Below, one piece after another: positions 25,517 through 35,642 of a stretch of 64,000 bases of DNA. Numbering within the stretch: position 1 is the first letter of the stretch; each line of letters opens with the position of its first letter. This DNA is from Christensenella intestinihominis. Lineage in GTDB: Bacteria > Bacillota > Clostridia > Christensenellales > Christensenellaceae. The position numbers and the translations under genes are program-made. Below the pieces are notes generated by a model. That model was not told where the DNA came from. It did not search any database and saw only the letters and a list, made by a program, of their open reading frames with translations. Location: contig NZ_MAIQ01000004.1 in assembly GCF_001678845.1 (NCBI RefSeq), positions 62,001-126,000 of the forward strand, given 5' to 3'.

Positions 25517-26047
25517 ATGAACATCAATATTTCGGGGAAAAACATCACTGTTTCGAGTTATCTGCGCCGCGTTGTTGAAAAAAAGGCGGGAAAGCTGGAA
25601 CGCTATTTCAAGCCCAATACCGAAATGCAGGTAACGCTCTCGATTGAAAAATCACGGCATATCGCTGAGATCACCGTAGTCGCGGAAGGCGTTGTGCTGC
25701 GGGCGGAGGAAGCGACAGGCGACCTGTACTCTTCCATCGACGTTGCCCTCAAGAAGCTGGAGCGGCAGATGCGCAAGCACCGTACCAAGCTTGAAAAACG
25801 GCTGCACGAGGAAGCGTTTGCGGAAGAAACCGTATACGACTATTATGACGAGAACTTTGACGAGGACGCGCCGCAGATCGTGCGCAACAAAAAATTCGCG
25901 CTGCGACCAATGGCGGAAGAAGACGCCGCCATCCAGCTCGAGCTGCTGGGGCATAATTTCTATGTGTTCCGCAACGCGCATAACAATGAGGTGAACGTCA
26001 TCTATAAACGGGCCGACGGGAATTACGGCCTGATCGAGCCGGAATAA
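25517..26047 (+). CDS. hpf: Ribosome hibernation-promoting factor, long form
   Basis: A 176-residue protein that dimerises 70S ribosomes into inactive 100S particles in stationary phase. The N-terminal S30AE domain (MNINISGKNITVSSYLRRVV, about 1-100) binds the decoding region; a linker (about 105-125, DYYDENFDEDAPQIV) leads to the C-terminal dimerisation domain (KKFALRPMAEEDAAIQLELL...FYVFRNA). The start follows GGAAGGGG. The upstream structured RNA and long leader suggest growth-phase control. secA, its frequent neighbour, points the other way. Confidence 0.96.
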   Translation: MNINISGKNITVSSYLRRVVEKKAGKLERYFKPNTEMQVTLSIEKSRHIAEITVVAEGVVLRAEEATGDLYSSIDVALKKLERQMRKHRTKLEKRLHEEAFAEETVYDYYDENFDEDAPQIVRNKKFALRPMAEEDAAIQLELLGHNFYVFRNAHNNEVNVIYKRADGNYGLIEPE

Positions 26048-26059
26048 GCGCATAAAAAA

Positions 26060-26076
26060 GGCCGCCCCCGGCGGCT
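26060..26076 (-). terminator. comF terminator
   Basis: Stem GCCGCC/GGCGGC with a CCC loop, followed on the minus strand by CTTTTTT. Confidence 0.65.
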
Positions 26077-26098
26077 CCGCACATAAGACGGTATACAT

Positions 26099-26136
26099 GG
26101 AACGGCACAGCAGGAACCTGCTGTGCCGTTCCTTTT
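26099..26136 (+). terminator. hpf terminator
   Basis: A 16-bp stem (26099-26114 with 26117-26132), followed by TTTTGTTT. Confidence 0.8.
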
Positions 26137-26213
26137 GTTTGGGGCAGGCCCCGCCGGCAATCTTCTATTCGCAGGAAACCCGGCAAAAATTAAACGATAA
26201 AATACATTCCAAA

Positions 26214-26867
26214 TTACGCCTGCCGGTCTTTTTGCGGGAATTCCTTCGCATAGGTAAACACCATCACATTCGCGCCGGCGTCCGCAAGCACCTTCATGCA
26301 CTCCCCGACCGTCGCCCCGGTGGTAAATACGTCGTCTATGAGCAGGAGGTTTTTTCCTTCCGGCCGCGCCCCCTCTGCAAGCGCGAACGCGCCGTGTACA
26401 TTGCGCCAGCGCTGCTGCGCGCCCAGCTTATACTGCGGTTTTGTTTCACGTCCGCGCACAAGCATTGCTTCGCACGGAACGTCGAGCAGCGTTCCCAAAT
26501 GGCCCGCGAGCAGGCCGGACTGGTCATAACCGCGCGTTTTCCGTCGCTTTTCATGGATGGGCACAAATGTAACGGCGTCCGCGCTTACTTCATAGTCCCC
26601 GATGAATTCCGCCATGCGCTGCGCGATAAACAGCGCGCAATTGGGCGAATCGTTGTATTTGAACCGGTGAATGAGCGTACGCACAATCCCGCCGTAGCGG
26701 TAGGCATATAAAATCCCGCCCGCGAAGCCTTCCGCATTGCGCAGTTCTTCCTCTTCGCGCGCACATTGCGCACAGACGGTTTCCCCTTCCGGAAGCTCCC
26801 GTTCACAATAAGCGCATTTCGCCCCCATATGCATAAACTGCCGTACAAAATTATTCCACTTTCCCAT
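26214..26867 (-). CDS. ComF-family phosphoribosyltransferase-like protein
   Basis: A 217-residue protein with an N-terminal zinc ribbon (CAYCERELPEGETVCAQC) and a C-terminal PRTase fold with the PRPP-loop motif LLLIDDVFTTGATV. ComF proteins act with a helicase in DNA uptake in competent bacteria; elsewhere the role is unclear. The start overlaps recD2 by 17 bases and is coupled to it. It is the last gene of the metK-recD2-comF unit. The long form is preferred because AGG stands before its ATG. Confidence 0.88.
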   Translation of the reverse strand: MGKWNNFVRQFMHMGAKCAYCERELPEGETVCAQCAREEEELRNAEGFAGGILYAYRYGGIVRTLIHRFKYNDSPNCALFIAQRMAEFIGDYEVSADAVTFVPIHEKRRKTRGYDQSGLLAGHLGTLLDVPCEAMLVRGRETKPQYKLGAQQRWRNVHGAFALAEGARPEGKNLLLIDDVFTTGATVGECMKVLADAGANVMVFTYAKEFPQKDRQA

Positions 26868-29034
26868 TTGTCAACCTGTCGAGGTACATGAGCTCGCGTT
26901 TTAATACCGTCGCGCGCCTTCCCTGCCATACATTGCCGATCATATGCTCGAATGTTTTCATACTGCCCACGATCAGCACCTTTTTCCTGGCCCGCGTGAC
27001 GCCGGTATACAGCAAATTGCGCGTCAGGAAGGGCTGCGCGCCATACAGCATGGGCATCAGTATTACGTCAAACTCGCTGCCCTGCGATTTATGGATGGTA
27101 TAGGCGTAGGCCCCGTCAAGTTCGGGGAGGGCCATCGTCTCATATTCACAATGCTTCATATCCTCGAAAAGCACGTCTACCGTACCCGCCGCGATTCCCG
27201 TTACGGTGCCGATATCGCCGTTAAACACGCCTTCTCCCAGCGTGAGGCTGGTATCGTCGCGCCATTCGCGCGCGTAATTATTTTTGATCTGCATCACACG
27301 GTCACCCTCGCGGAACGTCCGGTCCCCGAATACAACTTCGGCCTTGCCCGTTTTCGGCGGATTGACCCGCTCACGAATCGCGGAATTGAGCGCCACGGTG
27401 CCGAGGTCGGTGCGCTTGATCGGCGCAATGAGCTGCACGTCCGCCCCTTTTTTCGCGTATGCCTCATATTCCGCGCACAGAATCCCCCGGGCTTCATCGA
27501 GGCTGGAACATTCTCTGAATTCAAAGGAACCGTCGGATATCTCCGGAACCTTTCCGTTCAGGATATCGTAAGCGGCGTCCGCGATACTGCCCGCATTGCG
27601 GAACCGGTGCGTAAGCTTTACGCACGGAACCACGCCCGAATCAATGATGTCCCCCATCACGTTTCCCGGACCGACGGACGGAAGCTGGTCCGCATCGCCC
27701 ACGAGGATAAGCCGCGCGCCTTCCGGAAGCGCTTTGAGGAGGTTATGGAACAGGAACACATCCAGCATGGAAACCTCGTCCACAATGACTGCATTCGCCT
27801 CGACCGGGTTTTCCTCATTCCTGCGGAAATAACAGTTATATTCATCCTCATCGTAGGAATATTCAAGCAGGCGGTGGATGGTGGCCGCCTGCGCGCCCGC
27901 CATTTCCTGCATGCGCTTTGCCGCGCGCCCGGTGGGCGCGGTGAGGCTGCACGTAAGGCCAAGGCCGCCAAGGATATTGAGCACCGCTTTCAGGATCGTC
28001 GTTTTCCCCGTTCCCGGGCCGCCCGTGATGATGCATACGCGGTTTTCCACCGCCGCACGGACGGCGCTCTCCTGCTCGTCCGTCAGGGAAAACGTACCGC
28101 TTTGCTTTTTCACCAGGCGGTCCAGGTTTTTGACGCTATCCGGCGCGGAAGCCTTCGCGAGTGCAACGAGACGCGCGGCGCACCGCGTTTCCGCCCGGTA
28201 GGCGGACGCGAGGAACACGACCTGCTGGTCGGGATAATATTTTTTGAGCACAACGTCCTTTGCAAGCGCAAGGGCGAGGAGCGCCCTGTTTACTTCCGGC
28301 TCCGCCACGTTGAGGTTTTTGGCAACGTGGGGAATCAGCTGTTTCCTGCGCACGTAGGTGCTGCCCTGCGCGAGCACCTTTTGCAGCACATTCAAAATCC
28401 CGTTTTTGATACGGAAGGGCGAATTTTCCCCCACGCCGATATGCAGCGCGATCCGGTCGGCAGTGAGGAAGTCGATCCCGCGTACATGCTCGATGAGAAT
28501 ATACGGATTTTCCCGCACCAGCTTTGCCGCATCGTCCCCAAGCGCCGCGGCGGCGGCCGTCGCCTGCCGGGCGGTGAGACCCATGCCCATCAGGTCGGAA
28601 TAGACATATTTTTTCCGTGCATATTCCTTCATGGCCCCATGTACGCTGTCCGCGAGGCGGCGGGATACGCCCCGGATTCGCGTGAGTTCCCGGTGGTCGT
28701 TTTCGATCACGTCAAAGGTGTCTTCCCCGAATTCTTCCACAATGCGCGTGGCAAGCACCTCGCCGAGGCCTTTGATGAACCCGCCCGATAAAAAGAGCAC
28801 GATATCGTTTAAATCGCGCGGCAGGGCGCTTTCGTAAGACTGCACCGCGAACTGGGTGCCATATTTTGCGTGGTTTTTAAACGCACCAAAAAAGCGCGTA
28901 CGTTCCCCCGGCTTTAAATCGGGCATGTTGCCCACCACAATGGTGGGCTCTTCCGCCTCGATTTCCGCCACGGTATAACCATCCGCGCTTTCATAGATAA
29001 TACTTACAACCGTACCTTCAAGTTCTTCGTTCAA
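26851..29034 (-). CDS. recD2: RecD2-type SF1B DNA helicase
   Basis: A 727-residue 5'-3' helicase of the RecBC-independent RecD2 family. An OB-like N-terminal domain (about 1-85) and helix-hairpin-helix segments ([20 protein letters not shown], then [10 protein letters not shown]) precede the motor: Walker [10 protein letters not shown], motif [22 protein letters not shown], and [13 protein letters not shown] and TRARKKV near the end. The start is TTG at 29034, sharing the four bases TTGA with the metK stop, with AAGGAAA before it. It acts in repair or replication restart. Confidence 0.95.
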   Translation of the reverse strand: MNEELEGTVVSIIYESADGYTVAEIEAEEPTIVVGNMPDLKPGERTRFFGAFKNHAKYGTQFAVQSYESALPRDLNDIVLFLSGGFIKGLGEVLATRIVEEFGEDTFDVIENDHRELTRIRGVSRRLADSVHGAMKEYARKKYVYSDLMGMGLTARQATAAAAALGDDAAKLVRENPYILIEHVRGIDFLTADRIALHIGVGENSPFRIKNGILNVLQKVLAQGSTYVRRKQLIPHVAKNLNVAEPEVNRALLALALAKDVVLKKYYPDQQVVFLASAYRAETRCAARLVALAKASAPDSVKNLDRLVKKQSGTFSLTDEQESAVRAAVENRVCIITGGPGTGKTTILKAVLNILGGLGLTCSLTAPTGRAAKRMQEMAGAQAATIHRLLEYSYDEDEYNCYFRRNEENPVEANAVIVDEVSMLDVFLFHNLLKALPEGARLILVGDADQLPSVGPGNVMGDIIDSGVVPCVKLTHRFRNAGSIADAAYDILNGKVPEISDGSFEFRECSSLDEARGILCAEYEAYAKKGADVQLIAPIKRTDLGTVALNSAIRERVNPPKTGKAEVVFGDRTFREGDRVMQIKNNYAREWRDDTSLTLGEGVFNGDIGTVTGIAAGTVDVLFEDMKHCEYETMALPELDGAYAYTIHKSQGSEFDVILMPMLYGAQPFLTRNLLYTGVTRARKKVLIVGSMKTFEHMIGNVWQGRRATVLKRELMYLDRLTNGKVE

Positions 29035-30203
29035 ATTTCCTTCTTGATGGCCTCAACCATATCAAGCCTCTCCCACGGCAGATTGAGATCGTCTCTCCCG
29101 AAATGGCCATATGCCGCGGTTTGGCGATAGATGGGCTTCCTGAGCTGCAGCTTTTCAATGATTGCCTTCGGACGCAGGTCAAACAGCTTCGTCACGATAT
29201 CCGCAATCTCCGTGCTGTGCTTTTTGCCCGTGCCGAACGTTTCCACGAATACCGATACCGGACGCGCAACGCCGATGGCATATGCAAGCTGGATTTCGCA
29301 GCGGTCCGCAAGGCCTGCCGCAACCACGTTTTTAGCCACATAGCGCGCCGCGTAGGCCGCGCTCCTGTCCACCTTGGACGGGTCTTTGCCCGAGAACGCG
29401 CCGCCGCCGTGACGGCCCATTCCGCCGTAGGTATCAACAATGATCTTGCGGCCCGTAAGCCCGCTGTCGCCCTTCGGCCCGCCGATTACGAAACGGCCTG
29501 TCGGGTTGACGTAAATTTTCGTATCGTCGTCCATCATGTCCGCCGGAATCATCGGGGTGATGACCTGTTCGATCATGTCGCGCCGTATCTGCGCCTGCGT
29601 GGCTTCCGGGTCGTGCTGCGTCGAGATGACGACCGCGTCAACGCGGATCGGCTTCCAGTTTTCGTCGTATTCCACCGTTACCTGGGACTTGCCGTCCGGG
29701 CGGAGATAATCGAGCGTGCCGTTCTTCCGCACTTCCGCAAGACGGCGGGAAAGCCTGTGTGCGAGATAGATGGGCATCGGCATAAATTCGGGCGTTTCAT
29801 TGCACGCATAGCCGAACATCATCCCCTGGTCGCCCGCGCCGTTTTCCGCGTCGTCCTGGTTTTCACGCGTTTCGAGCGCTTTGTCTACGCCCATTGCAAT
29901 ATCCGGCGACTGCTCGTCGATGGATGTAATCACGCCGCACGTTTCTCCGTCAAAGCCATAGTCCGCCTTGTCAAAGCCGATCTGCTTAATCGTCTCGCGG
30001 GCAATTTTGGCGATATCAACATAGGCATTCGTCGTAATTTCGCCGGTTACGAGCACAAGGCCCGTATTGACTGCCGTTTCGCACGCTACGCGCGCGTTCG
30101 GGTCCTGTTCCAGGATCGCGTCCAGTACGGAATCCGATATCTGGTCGCAAACCTTATCCGGATGTCCTTCCGTAACGGATTCCGAAGTAAATAATCTTCT
30201 CAT
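29031..30203 (-). CDS. metK: S-adenosylmethionine synthetase
   Basis: The enzyme makes SAM from methionine and ATP. The 390-residue product has the N-terminal [18 protein letters not shown] block, the [13 protein letters not shown] loop, [20 protein letters not shown] and [19 protein letters not shown]. The ATG at 30203 follows GGAGGAACAAT; an upstream in-frame ATG has no site. It is transcribed from a near-consensus promoter at 30284-30256 and leads the metK-recD2-comF unit. I looked for a SAM riboswitch in the leader and did not see one. Confidence 0.97.
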   Translation of the reverse strand: MRRLFTSESVTEGHPDKVCDQISDSVLDAILEQDPNARVACETAVNTGLVLVTGEITTNAYVDIAKIARETIKQIGFDKADYGFDGETCGVITSIDEQSPDIAMGVDKALETRENQDDAENGAGDQGMMFGYACNETPEFMPMPIYLAHRLSRRLAEVRKNGTLDYLRPDGKSQVTVEYDENWKPIRVDAVVISTQHDPEATQAQIRRDMIEQVITPMIPADMMDDDTKIYVNPTGRFVIGGPKGDSGLTGRKIIVDTYGGMGRHGGGAFSGKDPSKVDRSAAYAARYVAKNVVAAGLADRCEIQLAYAIGVARPVSVFVETFGTGKKHSTEIADIVTKLFDLRPKAIIEKLQLRKPIYRQTAAYGHFGRDDLNLPWERLDMVEAIKKEI

Positions 30204-30255
30204 ATTGTTCCTCCATTTATTGATACACAAAAATGTATGATTTCACTAGTAACTT

Positions 30256-30284
30256 ATTATACCAAATGAATTTTGCCTTTTCAA
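30256..30284 (-). promoter_or_regulatory. metK promoter
   Basis: TTGAAA (30284-30279), 17-base spacer, TATAAT (30261-30256) on the minus strand. The leader is about 45 bases. Confidence 0.8.
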
Positions 30285-30449
30285 TGGTAAAAAATACCAA
30301 AAATCCCGCTTTCCATGCCGCTTTTCCGTCTTTTGGGATATTTTATTTGAACGCATGTTCTGATCTCCGTTTAAAATCGCGGAAATTTTATGTAACAGGC
30401 GGTCCCGCCCGGATTTTGCCTTTCCAAAAATTTTCACCTTAAAATAAAA

Positions 30450-30469
30450 AAGGCGGTCCGCGCCGCCTT
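30450..30469 (-). terminator. Terminator of the small multidrug export gene
   Basis: Stem AAGGCGG/CCGCCTT, followed on the minus strand by TTTTTTATTTT. The rest of 30285-30449 shows nothing recognisable. Confidence 0.85.
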
Positions 30470-30483
30470 CCTGAAAGACCCTT

Positions 30484-30963
30484 TTATGCCGCCCACGGGA
30501 CCATGCCCGGGAAGAAGATGCTCGAAAGCGCCAGCATAATAAGCCCGGCGACACAGTTCCCGAGGATAACCAGCGGAATCGCCTTTGCGGGCTTGAGGCC
30601 GAGAACGCTTGCAATGAGGGACCCCGTCCACACGCCCGTTCCGGGAAGCGGAATGGCGACGAAGATAAAAACGCCGAGGTATCCGTATTTTTCAATTTTA
30701 CCTTTGTGTTTGTCCACTTTGCCCATCAGCCAGTTTGCAAAGCGGTTAAACAGTCCAACCTTGCTGCCCTGCATCCAGCGGATGATTTTTTCGATGAAAA
30801 GCACAATAAAAGGCGCGGGCAGGCACGAGCCCAGAAGCGCAATAAAATAAGTCGTCCAGAACGGCACGCCGAGCCCGAGGCCCAGCGGGATTGCCCCCTT
30901 GAGCTCGATGATCGGCAGGATGGACGTTCCGAATACGGTCCATAAACTACTTGCAGGAACCAT
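30484..30963 (-). CDS. Small multidrug export family membrane protein
   Basis: A 159-residue protein with about four membrane segments (GTSILPIIELKGAIPLGLGL, WTTYFIALLGSCLPAPFIVL, YLGVFIFVAIPLPGTGVW and a C-terminal segment). The E-L-K-G-A-I-P and P-L-P-G-T-G-x-W-x-G motifs are those of the COG2426/Sm_multidrug_ex family. Despite the family name, transport of drugs is not established. The ATG at 30963 follows AGAGGTAAATTC. It is monocistronic and divergent from the TtcA-like gene. Confidence 0.85.
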   Translation of the reverse strand: MVPASSLWTVFGTSILPIIELKGAIPLGLGLGVPFWTTYFIALLGSCLPAPFIVLFIEKIIRWMQGSKVGLFNRFANWLMGKVDKHKGKIEKYGYLGVFIFVAIPLPGTGVWTGSLIASVLGLKPAKAIPLVILGNCVAGLIMLALSSIFFPGMVPWAA

Positions 30964-31067
30964 GAATTTACCTCTTTTCCACAAAATCAACACCAATGAT
31001 ACTATATCTGTGGTATAATTTCAATGAAATATGGGCTTGTTTAGAAACAATTAAGGATTTTTTGCCG

Positions 31068-31793
31068 ATGAGAAAAATTTTAGGCGCGCTGCGCAGGGCG
31101 GATGAACGCTTTTCCATGATCGCTTCCGGGGACCGGATCGCCGTCGGGCTGTCCGGCGGAAAGGATTCCATGCTGCTGCTGTATGCGCTTCACCTATACC
31201 AAAAATATGCAAAAAAGGATTATGATTTGCTCGCCATTACCGTTGACCTCGGCTTTGGGAATTATGCCACCGGCGTAATGCGCGAATATGCGGACAGCCT
31301 TGGCGTGCCGCTTCATATCCTTGAAACAAATATTTCAGAGATTGTTTTCGACATCCGCAAAGAAAAAAATCCCTGCTCGCTGTGCGCCAAAATGCGCAAG
31401 GGGGCCTTTTACGAAAAGGCAACGGAGCTCTCATGCACCAAGGCCGCGTTTGCGCACCACGGAGACGACGTGATCGAAACGCTGCTCTTAAGCCTGATGT
31501 ATGAAGGACGCATGAACACCTTTTCGCCCAAATCCTACCTTTCCCGGAGGGAAATTACCCTCGTGCGCCCCTTTGTATTCCTGCGCGAGCGCGACATCGT
31601 TTCCGCCGTAGGCAGGCTCGATATTCCCATTGCCAAAAACCCCTGCCCGATTGATTTTTCCACCAAGCGGGAACAGGCGAAAGAGATTGTGAAATACCTG
31701 AATTCCTTATATCCCGGCACGGCGGATAATATGCTGAACGCAGTCAAGACAACACAAACCTATAACCTGTGGAATAAGGACTGGGACTTTTAA
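31068..31793 (+). CDS. TtcA/TilS-like PP-loop ATPase (probable tRNA thiolation enzyme)
   Basis: A 241-residue N-type PP-loop ATPase with VGLSGGKDSMLLL near residue 30 and a CxxC pair (NPCSLCAKMRKG) plus a later cysteine (AKNPCPID), the pattern of TtcA-family enzymes that bind an Fe-S cluster and thiolate cytidine 32 of tRNA. The ATG at 31068 has AAGGA about 12 bases away. An extended -10 (TGGTATAAT, 31011-31019) lies just upstream. It ends at a bidirectional terminator. Confidence 0.85.
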   Translation: MRKILGALRRADERFSMIASGDRIAVGLSGGKDSMLLLYALHLYQKYAKKDYDLLAITVDLGFGNYATGVMREYADSLGVPLHILETNISEIVFDIRKEKNPCSLCAKMRKGAFYEKATELSCTKAAFAHHGDDVIETLLLSLMYEGRMNTFSPKSYLSRREITLVRPFVFLRERDIVSAVGRLDIPIAKNPCPIDFSTKREQAKEIVKYLNSLYPGTADNMLNAVKTTQTYNLWNKDWDF

Positions 31794-31820
31794 ACCGTTT
31801 TACTTTGAATAAATCCCACA

Positions 31821-31850
31821 AAAAAGAGCCGCAGCGCCGCGGCTCTTTTT
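31821..31850. terminator. Bidirectional terminator
   Basis: A 12-bp stem AAAAAGAGCCGC/GCGGCTCTTTTT, between the TtcA-like gene and the first LCP gene. Confidence 0.88.
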
Positions 31851-31863
31851 GATACGATTTTAT

Positions 31864-32949
31864 TTATTGGGCAATATAGTAAAGGTCAAGCATCTTGCCC
31901 AAAAGCTCGTCGTCGTTCATCACAAAATAATCAAGCTCGGACGGCGTGCTTACAATCGGATCGGGGAATTTCTGCCAGCTCTCGTCCGTTTCCTCGAACG
32001 TATCCATTTTAATTTCGTCAATGGAACCGATTTTGTCGAGAACCCCTGCCATCGCGACGATCTGGTCGAGATTCAGATTGGTCTGGATTACATTATTGGC
32101 AAGCTGGGGGAACAGCTTGGTGGCAGCCTGTACAGCCCCCATGCTTTTGATCTTTTTGGCGAGCGCCATCATGAAATCCTGCTCGTGGCGCTGGCGGTCC
32201 ATCTCGCCGTCGTCCATCTGTTTCCTGTTCTGCAAATACAGGCGCACATCGTTGCCCTCAAGGTTAATCGTCTCGCCCTTGTCTCCGATATCCGGATAAT
32301 CCTGGTCGAGCGTGACTTCCACTCCGCCGAGCGCCGCCGCGAGGTCGGAAAGGTGCTCGAGGTCGATGGACACATAATAATCCACCGGGATATCAAGCCG
32401 GCCCTCGCATTCGATGAGGTCTTTCACGGCAAGCATGGAATTATCCGCGCCGTGCTTGCTCGGGTCATTCCCGCCCGCGAGCACATAGGCATGGTTGATT
32501 TTTGTAGTGCACGTCTTATCCTCGATTTCCCCTGTTTTTTTGTCCGCATAGTGCACCTTTGTGCGGGTATCGCGCGGAATGGACGTAAAGGTGATTTTAT
32601 TGTTCTGTACGTCGAGCGTGCACAGCATCAGCATATCGGTGCGCGCGCCCGTCGCGTCTTTGACCTCCGTGCCGTCCCAGTCGATGCCCATCATCAGGAT
32701 ACTGATTGTATTGGGGTTTTTCTGGTAGGTCCGGCCGTCTATCCGGATTGTTTCCGCAGGCGTATCTCCCGAGAGGGCCGTGCCTTCCTCCGGCACGGCT
32801 TCGTCCGGCCCGGCGGACACAAACGCCGCCATCGGGTTTTCCTTCAGGCCGGAATAGGTGCCTATGAGCGCATATCCAACCCCGCTCGCGCAAATAATAA
32901 GCACGATCAGGACCGCAAGCAGCGCTTTGATTGTCTTATGATGATTCAA
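31864..32949 (-). CDS. LytR-CpsA-Psr (LCP) family protein, paralog A
   Basis: A 361-residue membrane-anchored protein. One N-terminal membrane segment (about 7-28) is followed by an extracellular LCP domain with SILMMGIDWDG, ARTDMLMLCTLD, TSIPRDTRTKVHY (the Asp-Arg cluster that handles the pyrophosphate) and the late NRKQMDDGEMDRQRHEQDF block. LCP enzymes attach teichoic-acid-like or capsular polymers to peptidoglycan. It is about 45-50 percent similar by eye to the next gene, so a recent duplication is likely. Confidence 0.92.
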   Translation of the reverse strand: MNHHKTIKALLAVLIVLIICASGVGYALIGTYSGLKENPMAAFVSAGPDEAVPEEGTALSGDTPAETIRIDGRTYQKNPNTISILMMGIDWDGTEVKDATGARTDMLMLCTLDVQNNKITFTSIPRDTRTKVHYADKKTGEIEDKTCTTKINHAYVLAGGNDPSKHGADNSMLAVKDLIECEGRLDIPVDYYVSIDLEHLSDLAAALGGVEVTLDQDYPDIGDKGETINLEGNDVRLYLQNRKQMDDGEMDRQRHEQDFMMALAKKIKSMGAVQAATKLFPQLANNVIQTNLNLDQIVAMAGVLDKIGSIDEIKMDTFEETDESWQKFPDPIVSTPSELDYFVMNDDELLGKMLDLYYIAQ

Positions 32950-33079
32950 GGTTTTTCGCCTCCAAAATTAGTTTCATTTCATTTGTACCTCAGCCTTATC
33001 TATCATAATCCTTTTTTTCATGAAATGAAAATTATTTTTTCATATTCATAAAAATTTAACAAACTTTTCCTGTCAAAAA

Positions 33080-33104
33080 GGCCGCATAGTTATTCTATGC
33101 GGCC
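33080..33104 (-). terminator. Terminator of LCP paralog B
   Basis: Stem GGCCGCATAG/CTATGCGGCC with a TTATT loop, followed on the minus strand by TTTTT. The two LCP genes are therefore separate transcription units. Confidence 0.87.
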
Positions 33105-33137
33105 CTTGCATCATTTTTGCATCTTCATTTTCCCGGG

Positions 33138-34229
33138 TCAGGCGGGCGTATAGTACATTCCGATCATCTTATCCATCAGCTCCTGCTGGTCCATCATATA
33201 GAAATTCAATTCCTGCCCCATATATTCGTCGTGCGCGTTTTCGTAATCGCCCTGCTCCATGACGGAATGCTCGATATCGTCAAGGGATACCTTGTCGAGC
33301 ACGCCCGCCATCGCCACCACCTGGTCGAGCGAGAGATTCATGTGCACCACGTCCTGAAGCTGGGTAAACAGCTTGGAAGCGGATTGTACCGCGCCCATTT
33401 CCTTGATTTTCCTGGCGATTGCCATCATGAAATTCTGTTCATGGCGCTGGCGGTCCATCTCGCCGTCGTCCATCTGCTTGCGGTTCTGCAGATACAGCCG
33501 GACATCGTTGCCCCGCAGGTTCACAACGTCGCCCTTGTTGCCAATATCCGGATAATCCTGATCGAGCGTTACCTCCACCCCGCCGAGCGCGTCGGCAAGG
33601 TCGGAAAGGTGCTCGAGGTCGATCGACACATAATACTGGACAGGAATACTCAGCTGCTCGTCGCACTCGATCAAATCTTCCGTCGCACGCATCGCGTTTT
33701 CCGCGCCGTAGCCCTTCGTCATGCCGCCGATGTTATAGGCGTGGTTGAGCTTGGTAATCCAGTTTTTATCGAGGATTTTACCCGTCTCCTTATCCACATC
33801 GTGCACCGTGGTGCGCGTATCGCGCGGCAGGGACGTGAGCGTGATGCCCTCCTGCCCCTCTTCCAGGTTTACGGTGCACAGCAGCATCATGTCGCTTCGT
33901 TCGCCCTGCGCCGTTTTGGCCGCGCTGCCGTCCGAATCGATTCCCAGCATCAGCACGGTGATTACGTTTGGATTGACGGTATATTTCTTTCCTTCTATGG
34001 TCACAGTTTTCACGTTCGCATTTTTATCAAAATTGATCGCGTCCGTCTCCTCTGCCTGCGGCGGCGCCGTGTTAAACGCCGTCAGCGGATTGGCCCGTAA
34101 ATTCTGATACGTGCCGTAAAGGGAAGCAAAGACAAACACCGCCGCAACAATCAGTATGACCAGCACGGCCAGCAGGCCCTTGATTTTTTTATGGTGGTTG
34201 ACGTTTTTCGCTTGTTTTTGTTGATTCAA
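33138..34229 (-). CDS. LytR-CpsA-Psr (LCP) family protein, paralog B
   Basis: A 363-residue paralog with the same plan: a membrane segment near 19-38, TVLMLGIDSDG, GERSDMMLLCTVN, LTSLPRDTRTTVHD, and the shared block LYLQNRKQMDDGEMDRQRHE that is identical in paralog A. The role is cell-wall glycopolymer ligation outside the membrane. It lies next to mreB, which also serves the cell envelope. The start has a modest GGAGGAAAC site. Confidence 0.92.
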   Translation of the reverse strand: MNQQKQAKNVNHHKKIKGLLAVLVILIVAAVFVFASLYGTYQNLRANPLTAFNTAPPQAEETDAINFDKNANVKTVTIEGKKYTVNPNVITVLMLGIDSDGSAAKTAQGERSDMMLLCTVNLEEGQEGITLTSLPRDTRTTVHDVDKETGKILDKNWITKLNHAYNIGGMTKGYGAENAMRATEDLIECDEQLSIPVQYYVSIDLEHLSDLADALGGVEVTLDQDYPDIGNKGDVVNLRGNDVRLYLQNRKQMDDGEMDRQRHEQNFMMAIARKIKEMGAVQSASKLFTQLQDVVHMNLSLDQVVAMAGVLDKVSLDDIEHSVMEQGDYENAHDEYMGQELNFYMMDQQELMDKMIGMYYTPA

Positions 34230-34348
34230 AACCCAGTTTCCTCCGGTTTGTTTTGATAAGTCTTATGTTAATTCATTTTCCGCCGCTTTGCGTGGCTTTT
34301 TTCCATTATTCACAAAAAGTTAAAAATTTCGCCGCCGATACAAGAAAA

Positions 34349-34372
34349 GTTGCCCTTCCAAAGAAAGGCAAC
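34349..34372 (-). terminator. mreB terminator
   Basis: Stem GTTGCC/GGCAAC with an AAG-rich loop, followed on the minus strand by TTTTC. The rest of 34230-34465 holds nothing recognisable. Confidence 0.6.
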
Positions 34373-34465
34373 CGCGCTTGCCGGTAAATTATAACAGGCT
34401 CGCCCTTTTGAACTCCCGCCCTGGGAATTTGTATACGGCCCGGACTCCCGTTTGCATCATTTGCA

Positions 34466-35515
34466 TTAATATCCCTGGTTATAGTAATCGCCGCGGCGGT
34501 AATCGTACACCGCGCCCGCGCTGTATACGTCGATGCTCTCGAGCGCCTTGCCCGTGCCGATGGCAACGCACGAAACGGCGTCTTCCGCAACATAGCACGG
34601 AATCTTCGTACGCTCTGTGAGCAGCCTGTCAAGCCCATATAAAAGCGACCCGCCGCCCGTCATGCAGATGCCGTTTTCAGCGATATCCGCCGTGAGTTCC
34701 GGCGGCGTACGCTCGAGCACGCTGTGCATCGTTTCCATAATGCGGTTCAGCGGCTCCTGCATGGCCTCGATTGTCTCGTTTGAACTGATCGTGATGGTTT
34801 TCGGCAGGCCGGAAATCAGGTTGCGGCCCGTCACTTCCATATATGCTTCTTCTTTCCGCGGGAACGCGCTGCCGATATTGATTTTGATTTCCTCCGCGGT
34901 GCGCTCGCCGATCAGCATATTGTATTTTTTCTTGATATATCTTGAAATGTATTCGTCAAACGTATCGCCAGCGATTTTGATGGAATCGCTGATTACCGCG
35001 CCGCCGAGCGAAATAACGGCCATGTCCGCCGTGCCGCCGCCGATATCGAGCACCATGTTGCCCTGCGGCGCCCCAATATCGATGCCCGCGCCAATTGCCG
35101 CCGCAATCGGTTCTTCAATCAGGCACGTATGCCGTGCGCCCGCTTCTTCGGTCGCTTCAATGACCGAACGCTTTTCCACCTCGGTCACGCCCGAAGGAAC
35201 GCAGACGACAACGCGCGGCTTGAAGAACAGCCGTTTGCCGATCACCTTGCGCAGGAAATAGCGGAGCATTCTTTCCGTATCGTGAAAGTTTGAAATGACC
35301 CCTTCGCGCAGCGGACGGACCGCCACGATGTTGCCCGGCGTACGGCCAAGCATGATGCGCGCTTCTTCGCCGATTGCGAGCATCCTGCCCGAAAGCCGGT
35401 CTACCGCAACCACGGATGGCTCGCGCAGCACAATTCCTTTTCCCCTGACATAAACAAGGACTGTCGCCGTACCGAGATCGATTCCTATATCATTATAATT
35501 ACCGAATAAACCCAT
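34466..35515 (-). CDS. mreB: Rod-shape-determining protein MreB/Mbl
   Basis: A 349-residue bacterial actin that guides elongasome wall synthesis. The phosphate loops GIDLGTATVLVYV and DIGGGTADMAVISLGG, the VPSGVTEVEKR segment and the GGGSLLYGLDRLL adenosine motif are present. A short tyrosine-rich tail (about 330-349, DYRRGDYYNQGY) is unusual. mreC and mreD are not adjacent, so this is a stand-alone Mbl-like copy. The promoter at 35642-35614 drives it. Confidence 0.94.
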   Translation of the reverse strand: MGLFGNYNDIGIDLGTATVLVYVRGKGIVLREPSVVAVDRLSGRMLAIGEEARIMLGRTPGNIVAVRPLREGVISNFHDTERMLRYFLRKVIGKRLFFKPRVVVCVPSGVTEVEKRSVIEATEEAGARHTCLIEEPIAAAIGAGIDIGAPQGNMVLDIGGGTADMAVISLGGAVISDSIKIAGDTFDEYISRYIKKKYNMLIGERTAEEIKINIGSAFPRKEEAYMEVTGRNLISGLPKTITISSNETIEAMQEPLNRIMETMHSVLERTPPELTADIAENGICMTGGGSLLYGLDRLLTERTKIPCYVAEDAVSCVAIGTGKALESIDVYSAGAVYDYRRGDYYNQGY

Positions 35516-35613
35516 TCATCGAAGCCTCTCTTCTCGATTACTGGCTCTGGCATGATTCCCTATTTGAACGCGAATCCGTGTACAAATAAACATCATGAGC
35601 CTACATACTATAT

Positions 35614-35642
35614 ATGATAATACATCGAAGGCTTTTTTTCAA
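35614..35642 (-). promoter_or_regulatory. mreB promoter
   Basis: TTGAAA (35642-35637), 17-base spacer, TATCAT (35619-35614) on the minus strand. Confidence 0.65.

Noticed and set aside
26944-28791. 615-codon plus-strand frame opposite recD2
   Set aside because: It is antisense to a helicase with all motifs intact and has no recognisable domain.
30204-30300. Possible SAM riboswitch before metK
   Set aside because: The leader is only about 45 bases from the predicted start and lacks the conserved SAM-I core.
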